Shown piece by piece: positions 23,585 to 34,554 of a DNA stretch of 64,000 nucleotides. The position numbers and the translations under genes are program-made. The notes beneath the pieces were generated by a model. That model saw nothing but the letters and a program-made list of their open reading frames with translations. It had not been told where the DNA came from and did no database searches. Source of the DNA: Cristatella mucedo (taxonomy: Eukaryota; Bryozoa; Phylactolaemata; Cristatellidae); assembly GCA_009760855.2 (NCBI GenBank), contig WPIO01000051.1:1168001-1232000 (forward strand), written 5' to 3'. Positions within the stretch are counted from its first letter, which is position 1; every line of letters starts with the position of its first letter.

Positions 23585-23730
23585 TTTGTGTAGCGCCCTA
23601 AGAGAACCGAATCTCTATTCAGGTGCTTCGCACATATGCCACGGGCTCGAGCCCACGATCTCGGCCATCAAACACATTCGCCCCGACATCGGTCGGGGCG
23701 AGCACCATAACCACCACTGGGCCAAACCTG
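23585..23730 (-). mobile_element. SINE-2 copy
   Basis: The minus strand reads tggcccagtggtggttatggtg, B-box gtgggctcgagccc, then the tail gaatagagattcggttctcttagggcgcta. The A-box-like and B-box-like elements are well spaced. Confidence 0.82.
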
Positions 23731-24064
23731 TGCGGCTACCTCTGAATATGTGGCATCCTGCTGTGGCCTGCTTAAAACTACAATAATTTTGGTTCAACTT
23801 GGCTGAGCACTAATATGGAATGCATTGTGCAGGTTAATTGAGTATGTCGACCCACTGGTGAAGTCAAGATTATTGGATGGTTGTCCGCTCTTGGCTGGAC
23901 TGAACTGCTGCAGCTGGTGTTAAGTGCTTGTACAGGTTTCTGCCAGTTTTTGAATTGGGCTGAGTCTCAGATACCATTTGAATAGATAACTGGACTTACG
24001 CGTCTCGAATGCAGGGAGTCTTAAGTAGAACTTAGCGGCATGTACAGCTTGGATAAAGTTTTGA

Positions 24065-24245
24065 TCAGTCCTTTAGCACGCTGACCCCGAGCATGTCACG
24101 TCTAAGCATGTTATGCTTGCTGACATTGAACATGCTACACCAATACCATTCGATCATGCCCCCTTTGCAGTACATGTAAAATGCCTGGAAAGAGATTACG
24201 TTCTCTGAGGACGCCATACAAGTGTATTTTAATTATTATTATTAG
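24065..24245 (+). mobile_element. LINE-A 3'-end fragment
   Basis: It matches the LINE-A 3' UTR (gcatgtcacgtctaagcatg, cattcgatcatgcc), a weakened hairpin (gcctggaaagagattacgttctctgaggacgcc) and an ATT tail. Confidence 0.85.
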
Positions 24246-24249
24246 GTAG

Positions 24250-24945
24250 GCAAATCGAGGTCCCGCCTGCAGGTTTGCGGTAGGTCTCAGCTTCGCGTGC
24301 GAACGAACTGCCGCCGGCGATACAGCAGCATGGGCGCGACCCGCAATCGCGAACGACTGTGGAGCCAAGACCGATAGCAGCGGCAGCTTTCCGGCTTTCG
24401 GTACTCAACGACTCCATCCGACTAGCCGGGCCTCTCCACCGCAAGACTGTGGGCGTGGCACAAGACGACCCGCCCCCCATCCCGGCTCGGAAGCATGAGC
24501 TCTCGGCAGCAGCCAGCCGCGCTTGTTTTCCCGGCTTCGCCGGACCGGAGGTGACGACACCCGCTGACAATTTGCGTTCCAGCCGCTCGGCGTCGGGCTT
24601 TGATCGAACTCGCTCTCCGATCAGCACGACACCCATCCGTCAGGCGGCGCGGCCATTAGCGTGAGGTGCGCGGCGACTTAATGGCAGCCGCTCTGATCGA
24701 TGCCTCGCCGAGGGCGCGCAAAGCTGGCATCGCTTTGTGCCCTTCGTCGTGTCGAGGTCGGTGAGTCACGGCATCGCCAGCGCTCAGGCGAGGGCGGCCG
24801 TGCCGCGAACGATAGCAGCGACCGAAGACCTCGTGTCGGCCGCCGCCGCCGCCGTCCGTTCGCGCGATCGGACGGCGGCGGCGGCCACCGCTCGTGAAAA
24901 CCGACGCGGCGAACGAGCGACCCGAGCCAGCGAGCGCTCGTCTCG
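24250..24945. other. GC-rich island, gene content uncertain
   Basis: A minus-strand frame of 135 codons (24,636-24,229) and a + frame overlap; neither has motifs. This could be the 5' region or CpG island of the minus-strand membrane-protein gene, which is conjecture. Confidence 0.3.
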
Positions 24946-24990
24946 AGCCCGTCTCTCTCTCTCTCGAAACCGCACGAGCCCACGCGCGGT

Positions 24991-25095
<105 letters not shown>

Positions 25096-25499
25096 GAGAC
25101 TGGCGATTTTGAGAAACTTTCTGAAGGGCGACCGAATACAGGTTTTCCAGCTGCAGCAGGAACTCGCGTTACTTGCGGGGCGGGCTATTTCAGTCTGCTG
25201 GCCGTAGCCGCCGCTGTCAGCGACTGCCATTCGTTCAGCCGCGATCGAGCGCGGCGGCGGCTGCCACTCGGCCGGCCGGCCGGCGTTTCCGAAACCCCAC
25301 CTCTCTGCCGACGTCAGTCAGTTGCTCTGCAGGAGTAAGAAGTCCGCCGCAAGCGTGGTCCACAGGCGCTGGTAGTGCAATTGAACCTTTCGCGTTAAGA
25401 TTGGACTCGTCCCCCCCCCCCGCGCTTGCATTGCTTACTTGTGCACGTTCGAATGAGCGTTACTAACCGAGGTAATCACTATACTACTAATCAGCGGCC

Positions 25500-25698
25500 G
25501 TAAGTCCTTTGCGTGCTTTTGCGTGCTTGTCTTAGCATGAAGATTTTCCGCCTTGGCCGGCTTGTCCAAGCACGATACCTTGCTAATCACAAAGTATTGG
25601 TTATTGCTTCTCTGACAGCCATTTGTAAACGCCTGAATAGACTTGCGGTCTATCGGGGTGCTATTCAAAAGACTTACTATTATTATCGCTACTGTTAT
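25500..25698 (+). mobile_element. LINE 3'-end fragment (variant tail)
   Basis: The terminal block gcctgaatagacttgcggtctatcggggtgctattcaa keeps the LINE-A-type hairpin shape with different stem bases (atagac/gtctat) and ends in tattattat. Upstream sequence is diverged from LINE-A. Confidence 0.6.
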
Positions 25699-26278
25699 TA
25701 AGCTGTTCCAACCATTAAGCTGTTCCGTTAATTAGGCTACTTACCAAAGCCACGATTGTGAAACTTAATCACCTGAAACAGAATCGTAGCTACAGCTTAA
25801 TGCAGACCGTCATCCACCAATGGTATTAGCACATTTGGCTTGTAAGCTTGTTTTGACTTGGCGTGCGGAGTGCGATTCCTTTCGAAACTAGATATTGCCG
25901 CTTGAAACCTGCGGCGACTCAGTGGCCAGGTTTGGCAGCCTCGAACCCCCACCCACCGTGACTATCGCCACCTGATGACTGATTATGCGAGCTTTTAGCC
26001 TGCTGAGCGTGCCGAGACTTCATTTCGGCCTCGGGTTGAGCGCGCGCTAATTCGCTAATCCTTCGAGGCACATTTGTTTTAGTGCATACCGGACAGCAAA
26101 TATTTTTTCGAAAACGGTGCGTTCGCGGCTCCGCAATGATTGGTCGTCACTGTGGCTGGCTATGCGAGACGTTAACTGATTGGTTTTTCTCAGTTTCCCC
26201 CCCCCCCCACGATTCCCGTAAGCCGGTGCCGTTCTACTAAGCAAAGGTACTTTATTTTACTGTACTTGTGTTTTCTTT

Positions 26279-26408
26279 ACTAGCTGATTTAGCAGCTTTT
26301 TTTATAATGATAGAAGAGCCTCAAAGGCAATCACCACCACTTGCAGCGGCAATAAAGGATCGCCGCCGAAGGATTCGAACCCACGAGCTCGGGGCTGAGG
26401 TCGTGAAA
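26279..26408 (-). mobile_element. SINE-1 copy, head-truncated
   Basis: The minus strand has the B-box cgtgggttcgaatcc, then ctttattgccgctgcaag and the end gctgctaaatcagctag. It is followed directly by LINE-A sequence. Confidence 0.82.
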
Positions 26409-26474
26409 AGCAACAGCTTTTTGTTTAAGTTAAGCTGCAGTTTATGTGGCAATATAGCGTTGTGCATGAAAATC

Positions 26475-26768
26475 CTTAACCGCAAGAGTTTAAAAAGAAA
26501 CTAAAAACGCAGCTATTCATCACAGCACTTACTGGGTCCATGCGATTCGTTCTTTATGCACTGATGGGTGCTGACACTGTGCATGCTGCCGCTAATCATA
26601 CTTAATCATGCATATCATGCTGACCTGTGCATGTCACCCCGAACCATATTATTCTTGTTGTTTATTGAGCATGCTACCACTAACCATTCGATCGTGCTTC
26701 TTTTGCAGCAAATGTAAAGTGCCTAGAAATAGATTGAGTTCTATGTCGGATGTACCATTATTATGAAA
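26475..26768 (+). mobile_element. LINE-A 3'-end fragment
   Basis: It starts in the coding end (agtttaaaaagaaactaaaaa) and continues through the gtgcatgctgccgctaatca block to a short attattat tail. Confidence 0.85.
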
Positions 26769-27067
26769 TGGCTGCTGCAGTCAATTGTGTGGCAACAGTC
26801 GCCGAGAAAAATTTCCTTCGATTGCTCACGCATCAAGGCTACGATATATTGCAGCTTGACGTAGCAACTTTTCCTGTTTAAGCCAAAAATATTCGTGTAC
26901 CGGAACCTCATCGAAAAGAAACCTTGCGATGATCGCTGGCTGCACACAGGCAAGGCTTCAAGCGGCTCCAGCAACGAGATCGCGTCCTTTGGCGTTACAG
27001 TCGCGTGTTATTTTGCTGCATTTAATGTCCGTCATCATTCCCCGACCATAGCGCTGCAGCTACGTCT

Positions 27068-27140
27068 AACCCATGACCTCGGACTGAGGTCGTGAAAAGT
27101 AACAGCCTTACCTAGTGGGCCATCGCGGCTTACCAATATG
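27068..27140 (-). mobile_element. SINE-1 head fragment
   Basis: It contains only the tRNA-like part: on the minus strand gatggcccactaggtaaggc and the ctcagtccgaggtcatggg region. Confidence 0.65.
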
Positions 27141-27689
27141 TCACAGCACCAGGAGAAACACGCTATCGAATTATATGCGTCATGAGCTGAACTGCGTCGA
27201 AACTTCGTGAGGCTGTACGCTCTTGAAACTGATCAGAATAGCAAGGTACCTCCAGTTATTGCTACGTTAGTCTCTTTGAGTCAGTGCTTGCTTGTACGAC
27301 ACGAGGTTTTTGAGGGACGGTGTAGGCCAAGGAGATATGTATAGAGAGAGGTCGTGAATTCTTTATCGCATGGAGGAAGCAAGGCATATGTATGATAAGA
27401 GCTTAGAGGTCGGTTGCCAGCTCTCACTTTTGTACTTTGCAGATGAAGCATCATCAGTCTCTTCATGATTTCCCAAGACAACAAACTGCCAAACGTTCCC
27501 CACCGGCGCGATGTAACAAGAAGACACGAATAAGAAGAGGATCGATCTCGTGGAAATTATTACAGACTTCTCCCGACGACTTACTGGTCCAGGTATTTGT
27601 TTTCAGCATTATGCTTAGCTGCTAACATTCTACTAAAGCTCCGATAGGTTCCATAGTTTTTATCATACATAAATAAAATCAATACAATT

Positions 27690-27832
27690 CATTTTTATAG
27701 CACTGTAAGAGAAATTTACCTCTACTTGGCCGCTTAACATATGATAAGGGATTCGAGCATATGAACCTCGGTCATCAAAACATTTACCTTAACCTTGGTC
27801 GAGATGAGTACCTTAACCACTGGGATAAACTA
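27690..27832 (-). mobile_element. SINE-2 copy, diverged
   Basis: The minus strand carries cccagtggttaaggtactcat, the region around gaggttcatatgctcgaatcc, and the agtagaggtaaatttctcttacagtgcta tail. Confidence 0.7.
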
Positions 27833-28054
27833 ACGCGACATATATTATTAATACAATTGTGTAAAAGAGCAAGTGAAATCGCACCCCATTGTGTGGCCAT
27901 ACGCTCAAGTCAATTCTGTCTTGGCACAGTAGCTCGCTTAAGTTCGTTACTCGACATCAAAATCTATATCTCCTACATTCATGACTATGTTTATGAACGT
28001 TGTGTTCGGTGTTTTTACAAATAAAGTAAAAAATAAAAGAATCTAAACTTAATT

Positions 28055-28165
28055 TATATAGCGCCCTAAGAGAACATAACCGCCAATCAGGTGCGTGTAA
28101 TTTGCCGCAGGGCTCGAGTCCACGACCTCGACCATCAAATGCATTCACCTCAACCTCGGTCGTTA
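28055..28165 (-). mobile_element. SINE-2 copy, head-truncated
   Basis: The minus strand has cgaggtcgtggactcgagccc and the tail ggcggttatgttctcttagggcgct. Confidence 0.72.
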
Positions 28166-28829
28166 ATGGAAGGTGCCTTAATATTGCGCCCTCCTTCCCG
28201 ATAACTGTAATTATGATTTGGGATAATAATGATAATAAAAATAATAACTCCTAATATTATCAATTTCTGCACATCTGACCGCATGCAGATCTCGATCTCT
28301 GTGCAATAAACCTCCCGTTCAGAATCAAAAAGGATCTTGGAATCTCAAAACTTAAAGAAAATCATTACTAATGTTGATCTAACAATCTCTTCCTAGATAT
28401 TTCTGCGTAATCATCCATCTAATTTACTCTTTCCTTGGGGAAAAGCAACGTTGAGGCTTACCGACTTTATGTACTAGATTGCTCCTCTGACTGAGCCCAA
28501 TGTGCGCCCTCGCCGGATCGACTATGGTTTACAGTAAATGTCCAACTAGGTAAGGATACTAATCAAAAACATGAAAAAATTATATATATAGAATAAAACT
28601 GGCTATCCATTGACTGACATACGAGAATTATCCTTGGTTATGCCAATTAATAATAGCTAAGGCAAGTCTGAAGTCTGTAAGAACATTGATCGAGCCGTCA
28701 GCTCATGTAAACGGCAAGTCGGGAGCTCGCTTCCTGTTACATTTAGTACCTGCAATGTCCTTGCATATTTCAACTCTCAATCAAAGATTTAGCTGTTTCG
28801 GTAACCTTTCCCATCGCACCAGTGGACTT

Positions 28830-29140
28830 AGCTTTATTTTGTTTCGGTGTTCTTTGCGAGCGTACCTCTGCTTTCTTACGCAACGACAACTACTCTCCTG
28901 CTGCCGACTATGGCTCATCCTTTTCAGTGGTCCTGAACGGCTACTTCTATGCTACTCACTACCTCAACTGCTCTCCTGACTCTGCTACGCTTCCCACTTT
29001 CTCTTTGTTGCGTGAGACAAAGTCTGTTGACTACCGAATGCGTACCGAAAGCCGCTTAGGCTGTGAGTGCGCTATACAAAACTATCCTGCGTAACACACA
29101 TATAGTCTTTATGACTTTGTGGAGTTACAGACGGAGATAC
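28830..29140 (+). mobile_element. LINE-B 3' part
   Basis: From acgcaacgacaactactctcc to gtggagttacagacggagatac it matches the 30.3-kb LINE-B closely. It is 5'-truncated; sequence back to about 28,680 may also belong. Confidence 0.85.
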
Positions 29141-29214
29141 ATGCTTCAGTGCTTCCTACTAGCCATGTTACTGTCATGTCTAACTGACCTGCAGCCATGA
29201 ACGCCTTCATATCT

Positions 29215-29370
29215 GCTTTAGCACGCTAGCCTTGGCATGATACTTCTTTGCTTTTACGAACTTGATACCATGCATATCACTAATCCTTGGTTATTGATTC
29301 TCTTGCTGAGAGTTGTAAGGCACCTGGATAGAGAATAAGTTCACTGAAGGCGCTCTTCAAACCACGTGTA
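29215..29370 (+). mobile_element. LINE 3'-end fragment (variant tail)
   Basis: The block cacctggatagagaataagttcactgaaggcgctcttcaa resembles the variant LINE tail at 25.6 kb, following the usual 3' UTR words. Confidence 0.55.
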
Positions 29371-29449
29371 ATTATGGTATTGTTGTGGGATCGAAGATGC
29401 ACTATTCAAAAATGCTGATGTCGACCGTCGGTTGTAAGACATTTCCTCT

Positions 29450-29548
29450 CTAGACGTTCCCCCCACGGACACTTCCCCCCCCCCCCGGTGGACCCTAGGA
29501 AATTCCCCCCCCCCCGGACATTTCCCCCAGGGGTAGGACATTTCCCCC
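29450..29548. repeat. C-run tandem repeat (ggacatttccccc units)
   Basis: About four imperfect units of cattccccc with C runs of up to 12, each tied to ggaca. The opposite strand is G-run-rich and could form G-quadruplexes. Confidence 0.75.
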
Positions 29549-29586
29549 TATGTTGATGGATGTATAACTAAGAATACAGATCTATA

Positions 29587-30228
29587 CAGTTGTTCCTCGT
29601 TTATCGCAGTTAATTGGTTCCAGACTCTGCCGTGATAGGCGAATTTCCGCGAAGTACAACTCTTTATTTATAAATCAAATATTTTCGTAAATAGAGAATA
29701 TAAAACCTGTTCACGACCTTGTAATTCGGTTTAACATTTTTAAAGCCCTCTGGATATGAAATAACACCCTTTTAGTCACCATTACACCCTTATTACCCAA
29801 TCTATTAGACAAAGTAAGGGATAATAAGACGTATTAGACGTTACAAATATCCTATTACTATTAGTTTACACTTAATTACACACACGCAGTTTGTACACAC
29901 AACCACTATTTTATAAAAATAGTGCAATTTATTCGATGATGATGAAGAGGTGTACTGCACGGCAAAGAAGAGCAACGTTACTGCTCTCAATGAGGCTGCA
30001 GCTGACGTTGAAGGATTTGTGAGGCTGTTCGAATAAATAGACCAACAGCCTGTACGTACAGTAATTTTAATTTTAATTGTGATGCAGGGGTGTGTAATTG
30101 ACTCAGACAACCGAGCGCTCGCTGTATCATTTTTACGCTCTCGATCAACTTGTTATTGAAGATATTTGAACAGACCGCGATAGAGTGAAGCCGCGAAAGT
30201 CGAAGCTCGAAGTGGCGTGGGACGACTG
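29587..30228. mobile_element. Mariner/Tigger-like non-autonomous DNA transposon
   Basis: The left end is cagttgttcctcgtttatcg and the right end, inverted, cagtcgtcccacgccac. Both ends are flanked by TA (29,585-29,586 and 30,229-30,230). Subterminal ccgcgaaagt and cgataggc words match the typical termini of this superfamily. The 642-bp interior has no transposase frame. Confidence 0.72.
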
Positions 30229-30284
30229 TATGTATACACAAGATCAAATGAATTTCACGCTCTATTGAAATAAAACAACTTAGT

Positions 30285-31115
30285 ATAAGCGGCAACTCGA
30301 TAGCACGTAATGCTCGTAATCTAGGTGTCGTTTTCGACAGCTGCCCAAATATTAAGAGCTTCATTCATAAAACTGCTTCTACAGCTAGCCATCACGTCCG
30401 ATCCCTATCTAAGATTAGCAGTGGCTTGCCAAACATTTAAATAGCTCCTTAGTTCCATCTCGGCTTAATTAATGCAATTCACTTTTGGCTGGGCTACCAA
30501 AGAAATCAACTAGGCCACTGCAGCTGGCTATGAATATGGTTGCAAGGCTAGTCCTCAAGACCCAGAGGTTTGAGCACGTGTCTTCTTTGCTAAAAGAGAT
30601 AGGATGGATGCTGCTTGATCAACGGATACAGAGCAAAGTTCTTACGCTGACCCACAAGGCCTGCTACGGCTTGGCTCCTCCATACCTAGCTGAACTGCTG
30701 CATCAGTTTCAGCCTCTTCGAACCCTCAGGTCCTGTATGGACAATCAATTAGCTGTTCCATTTGTTCGCATAAAGACCGTTGGCGACAGAAGCTTTTGCT
30801 CTGCAGGACCTATACTTTGGAGTTCGCTTCCAAAATTCTTACGCAACGACAACTACTCTCTTGCTGCCTACTATGGCTCATCCTTTTCAGCGGTCCTGAG
30901 CTGTTACTTCCATGCTACTCACTACCTCATATGCTCTCCTGACTCTGCTATGCTTCCCACTTTCTCTTTGTTGCGCGAGACGAAGTCGGTTGGCTACCGA
31001 ATGCGTACCAAAAGCCGCTTAAGCTGTGAGTTCGCTATACAAAACTCTCCTGCGTAACACCCACATGGTCTATATGACTTTGTAGAGTTACAGACGGAGA
31101 TACATTACATTACAT
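30285..31115 (+). mobile_element. LINE-B copy, best preserved
   Basis: An open frame at 30,485-31,057 covers the reverse-transcriptase C-terminus (VLTLTHKACYGLAPPYLAEL, KTVGDRSFCSAGPILW, SSLPKF). The upstream LGVVFDS-like segment is in another frame. It ends gttacagacggagatacattacattacatt, so the tail is an ACATT repeat, unlike LINE-A. Confidence 0.88.
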
Positions 31116-31564
31116 TGCCGTGATTCGCACACGAATGGTAGCAAGCTTTCTCAAATTGAATAGTGACTAAAACAACGAACTAATATTTGGAAAAGAAAGT
31201 GCTACTTGGAAACTTGAAATTCCAATTCTCCAAATCGACGCAGCCAGCATAACTCCTATAGCCTTCGCCCATAATCTGGGTGTCCCATTTTAAAGTGACT
31301 TGTCGCCAGATGAGCACACCCGCTGCACGGTCAAGGCTGCCTGCTTTCACCTACGTAAAATTACAAAAACTTGGGCTCGCTTGGATAAGGATAAACACAG
31401 CCAAGAAGCTCGATGCATCGTAATATCCTGAACGGACTCCCATAAATCGCTACCTGTATGTCTTACCGTCCGTGAAATATCACGCTTTAGTTGATGCAAA
31501 ATTTGGCAGCTAGACTTGTCGGTCACAATTGTCACAACTGCCACTAGGTTCTTTTATTCCCTTG

Positions 31565-32110
31565 CTGTGGCCTACCTATCCGAGTCTCGGTTAGATCAGA
31601 GGGCACGATGAGGCTGAGATTGGTGAAGCAGTTCAGCTAGATATGAAGTAGTCAAGCCATGGCCTTGGCCTTGTGGGTCAGCATAAGAAATTTACTCGGT
31701 ATCCACCGATCAACCGGAATCTTGAAGCTACTTCAGCGAAGGAGACAAGTGGTAAAACCTCTGGAATTTGTTAGCTAGCTTTGCAGCTATATTCATCACC
31801 AGTTGCAGGCCGTGTCCTGGCTTTCTTTGGTACCCAGCCAAAATGGAATTGTTTTAACATAGCCGAGACGGAACTAAGGAGCTAGTTTAATTTTTCCAGC
31901 CACCTTGGTAAACAGTCCCCAAATCTTAGAGATTGGACGTGACGGCAAGCTGCTGAGGCAGTGTTCTTAATGAAACATTAGAAACTTAGGTAGCTGTCAA
32001 TGATGACACCTAAATTTCGAGCACATGATGGTCTCGCAACAGCATCACCTATTAGAAGAGCAAAGTCTTCTAGTCCAGCACATACGCGACGAACACTAGA
32101 ACGAAATAAG
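31565..32110 (-). mobile_element. LINE-B internal fragment
   Basis: It aligns with the 1,965-2,900 copy in the same orientation (ccagccaaaatgga, agctatattcatcacc, cacctaaatttcgagca) but lacks the 3' tail. Confidence 0.78.
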
Positions 32111-32114
32111 ACAA

Positions 32115-32930
32115 GTTCACTGGACGAAGTGACTCAATCGAAGCAACCACACGGCATGAGCAGATGCTCACACCGTTGAAGGTCACCGGTTGCATGCAGT
32201 CGCCGGTCACATATTTTTCCAAATTCCGGTAGTAGGTTGGTTCTCACATTCTCTCATCTTTGCATGACGTATGTATCTAGATATCCGCTTATGGGCCACT
32301 TTAATGTCCCCTTTTGGGCGAGTAACTGAATTGTGGCCTTTGATTGGGGCGAGCCATTTTCCTTTTATGTCTGCTTGAGCTCTGACCCTGCGTTATGCCT
32401 CTACGGCAGGGTCCTACGGTAAGGAAATAGTATCTCAGGTTAGAGATGCCGGGTTGGGCTCGGTATTTTGCCGCGTGCAGTGTAGGCCCTGTTTGCGCTG
32501 AAAGCAGGCACCGTTGGGCGGAAATGCATCGTCGTGGACTGTTGTGAACGTGTTCATTTTCCGGAGCTGGGCGCTCGTGCTACTACAAGTTAGCATCGCT
32601 GCCATAGAGGTCAAGACTCTTAAAAAATTGATTCAGGCCCGAAGGACCGGCTATCACTTCAATGGCAACGATACCCAGCAGTATTGGTCATTTAAACCGA
32701 CGGGATCCGCTGCAGCGACTGATAAACTGAATACATGAGTTTTGGACATGCAATCCTGGATGTTGGCTAATTCCTTAAACTAAGCGATGATAAATCGAAC
32801 TTCTACTTACAAGACACCCCAAGTTTGTCGCTGGACCAGGCGACTTTTTTCTTCTAATTGGTGATGTGCAGTGCGACTTTGACCATGTTCTCGGAATTTC
32901 CGTGTCCTCTTTGGTGACTGCTCAAAGTTT
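32115..32930. other. Intergenic, no gene recognised
   Basis: One 74-codon frame (32,514-32,738 +) has no motif. No repeat family was identified. Confidence 0.4.
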
Positions 32931-32934
32931 GAAA

Positions 32935-33976
32935 GATTAAAAGATAAGACTGCCTTCACAGCTAGCCATCACATTCGATCTCTGTCTAAGATTATGGACT
33001 GTCCACCGCAGTGGCTTGCAAAAGATCCAGCTAGCTCCCGGGTACTTTCAAGGCTGGACTATTGTAATTCCATTTTTGGTTTGAGTTATCGAGAACAATC
33101 ATTAAGCTCATAATGATAATAATAATACCTTTTTGTAGTGCCCTCGGAGACCTTAATTCAGGTCTACTCACTTTAAAGCTGCAAAAGAAGCACGATCTAA
33201 TAGTTAATTGTAGCGTGCTCAATATCAGCAAGAAAAACATGGTTAGAAGTGACATACACAAGGTCAGCATGCAGATATGCTTAGTAGCAGCATGCGCAGT
33301 GTCAGCAGTCATAAGCATGAAAAGGACGAATCACACGGTCCCACTAAATGCTGCACTTCTGTAGTTGATGATGAATTTGACTGTAAGGCTAGTTAACAAA
33401 TCCCAGATATTCAGCCACGTGTCTCCTTCGCTGAAGACGTTGCGATGGCTCCCGGTCGATCAACGGATACCGAGCACAATTATTACTCAGAACCACAACT
33501 CCCACCAAGGCGCTGCTCCTTCGTACGTTGTTGAACTCGACTGCTGCACCAGTTGTTTCTGCCTTCTCGTGCCCTCAGGTCCGCCATGGACAATACATTA
33601 GCTACTACATCTCTATGCCTATATAGATCGTTAGCTGCAGAAGTATTTGCTCTGCAGGTCCTAGACTGACTGTGGAACTCGCTTCCACAATTCTGAAGAA
33701 ACGATGTCCATTCTCCTGATGCCAACTGTGGCACATCCTTTCAAGCCGTCCTGCGATGCTAATTTCATGCTACTCACTTCCCTGACGGCCCTCCGGACAG
33801 GTTTGCTTCTTAATGTCTCTTCGATACGTAAGATTAAGGCTGTTGGCTACTGCATTCGCACCGAAAGCCGCATAGGCTTTAAGTGCAATACAAGATATTT
33901 CCTGCGCAATACATTTTTTGTCCTTGTGGATTTAAAAATTTACATATGGAGATACATTACATTACCTCACCGTGGA
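32935..33976 (+). mobile_element. LINE-B copy split by a LINE-A insertion
   Basis: LINE-B sequence runs to about 33,109 (ttttggtttgagttatcgag), is interrupted by a minus-strand LINE-A end, and resumes at about 33,364 (gatgatgaatttgactgtaaggctag) to gatacattacattacc. It is diverged and has stops. Confidence 0.78.
33110..33363 (-). mobile_element. LINE-A 3'-end fragment inside LINE-B
   Basis: It has a taataataata tail, a degraded hairpin and the LINE-A 3' UTR up to the coding end (cccactaaatgctg). It is younger than the surrounding LINE-B. Confidence 0.85.
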
Positions 33977-34199
33977 ATAAAAACAGACAGCAGAGCAGCA
34001 ACGAGCACCTGCAGTACTGAAATCTGCGTAGGCGATTCTTATTTTTTGTGATCGTACTTTGTCGGTGGGTTGTGCTGCTACGTGAGTAATCTCCTAGTGT
34101 GGATTGCTGGTTTCCCCATTCTCATGCAGCTGTGACGTAGCTCCACTGAAAATGACAAGTGAGTACTCCCGGCAAAGCCGAAAAAGCTGCGAGAAAGCC

Positions 34200-34425
34200 G
34201 ATCAAATTCCAGATTTATGGATAAAGGGAAAATCGCTTTCTCCAAACAGCTCCCAAACATAGTCCACATAATGTTTTCGTTGTCACTAGTAACAATGCTC
34301 AAAGTCCAGAATATCCTTTTGAAAGCACTCTCATTGCTCCTCCGAGTTAGCTCTTATATTCCTTACTGGAATTTATCGAGATTAGCATCGAGGATATGAA
34401 CTTTGAGGGACTTCCTCCCCGCTCT
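34200..34425 (-). pseudogene. Second remnant of the KAGIF/ERFHQ-type family
   Basis: Minus-strand frames give SLKVHILDANLDKFQ, then a shifted ANSEEQ-like segment and ILDFEHCY, parallel to the 22-kb copy. It is heavily frameshifted and lies just beyond the hAT remnant. Confidence 0.5.
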
Positions 34426-34554
34426 AGAGAGCGGCCTCGGGCGACTCCATGCGCGGTGTGAACCTTTACGTGACTACTTCGTGAATCCTTCGGGTATTCG
34501 GCTTATGTGTCTTCGCTGTGACTGTACTAAAGGTACATGGTTGCTATTATAGCG

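Noticed and set aside
23337-23786. Glu-Arg-rich 230-codon ORF
   Set aside because: It is a readthrough of a (GA)n tract into a SINE-2; no protein signal.
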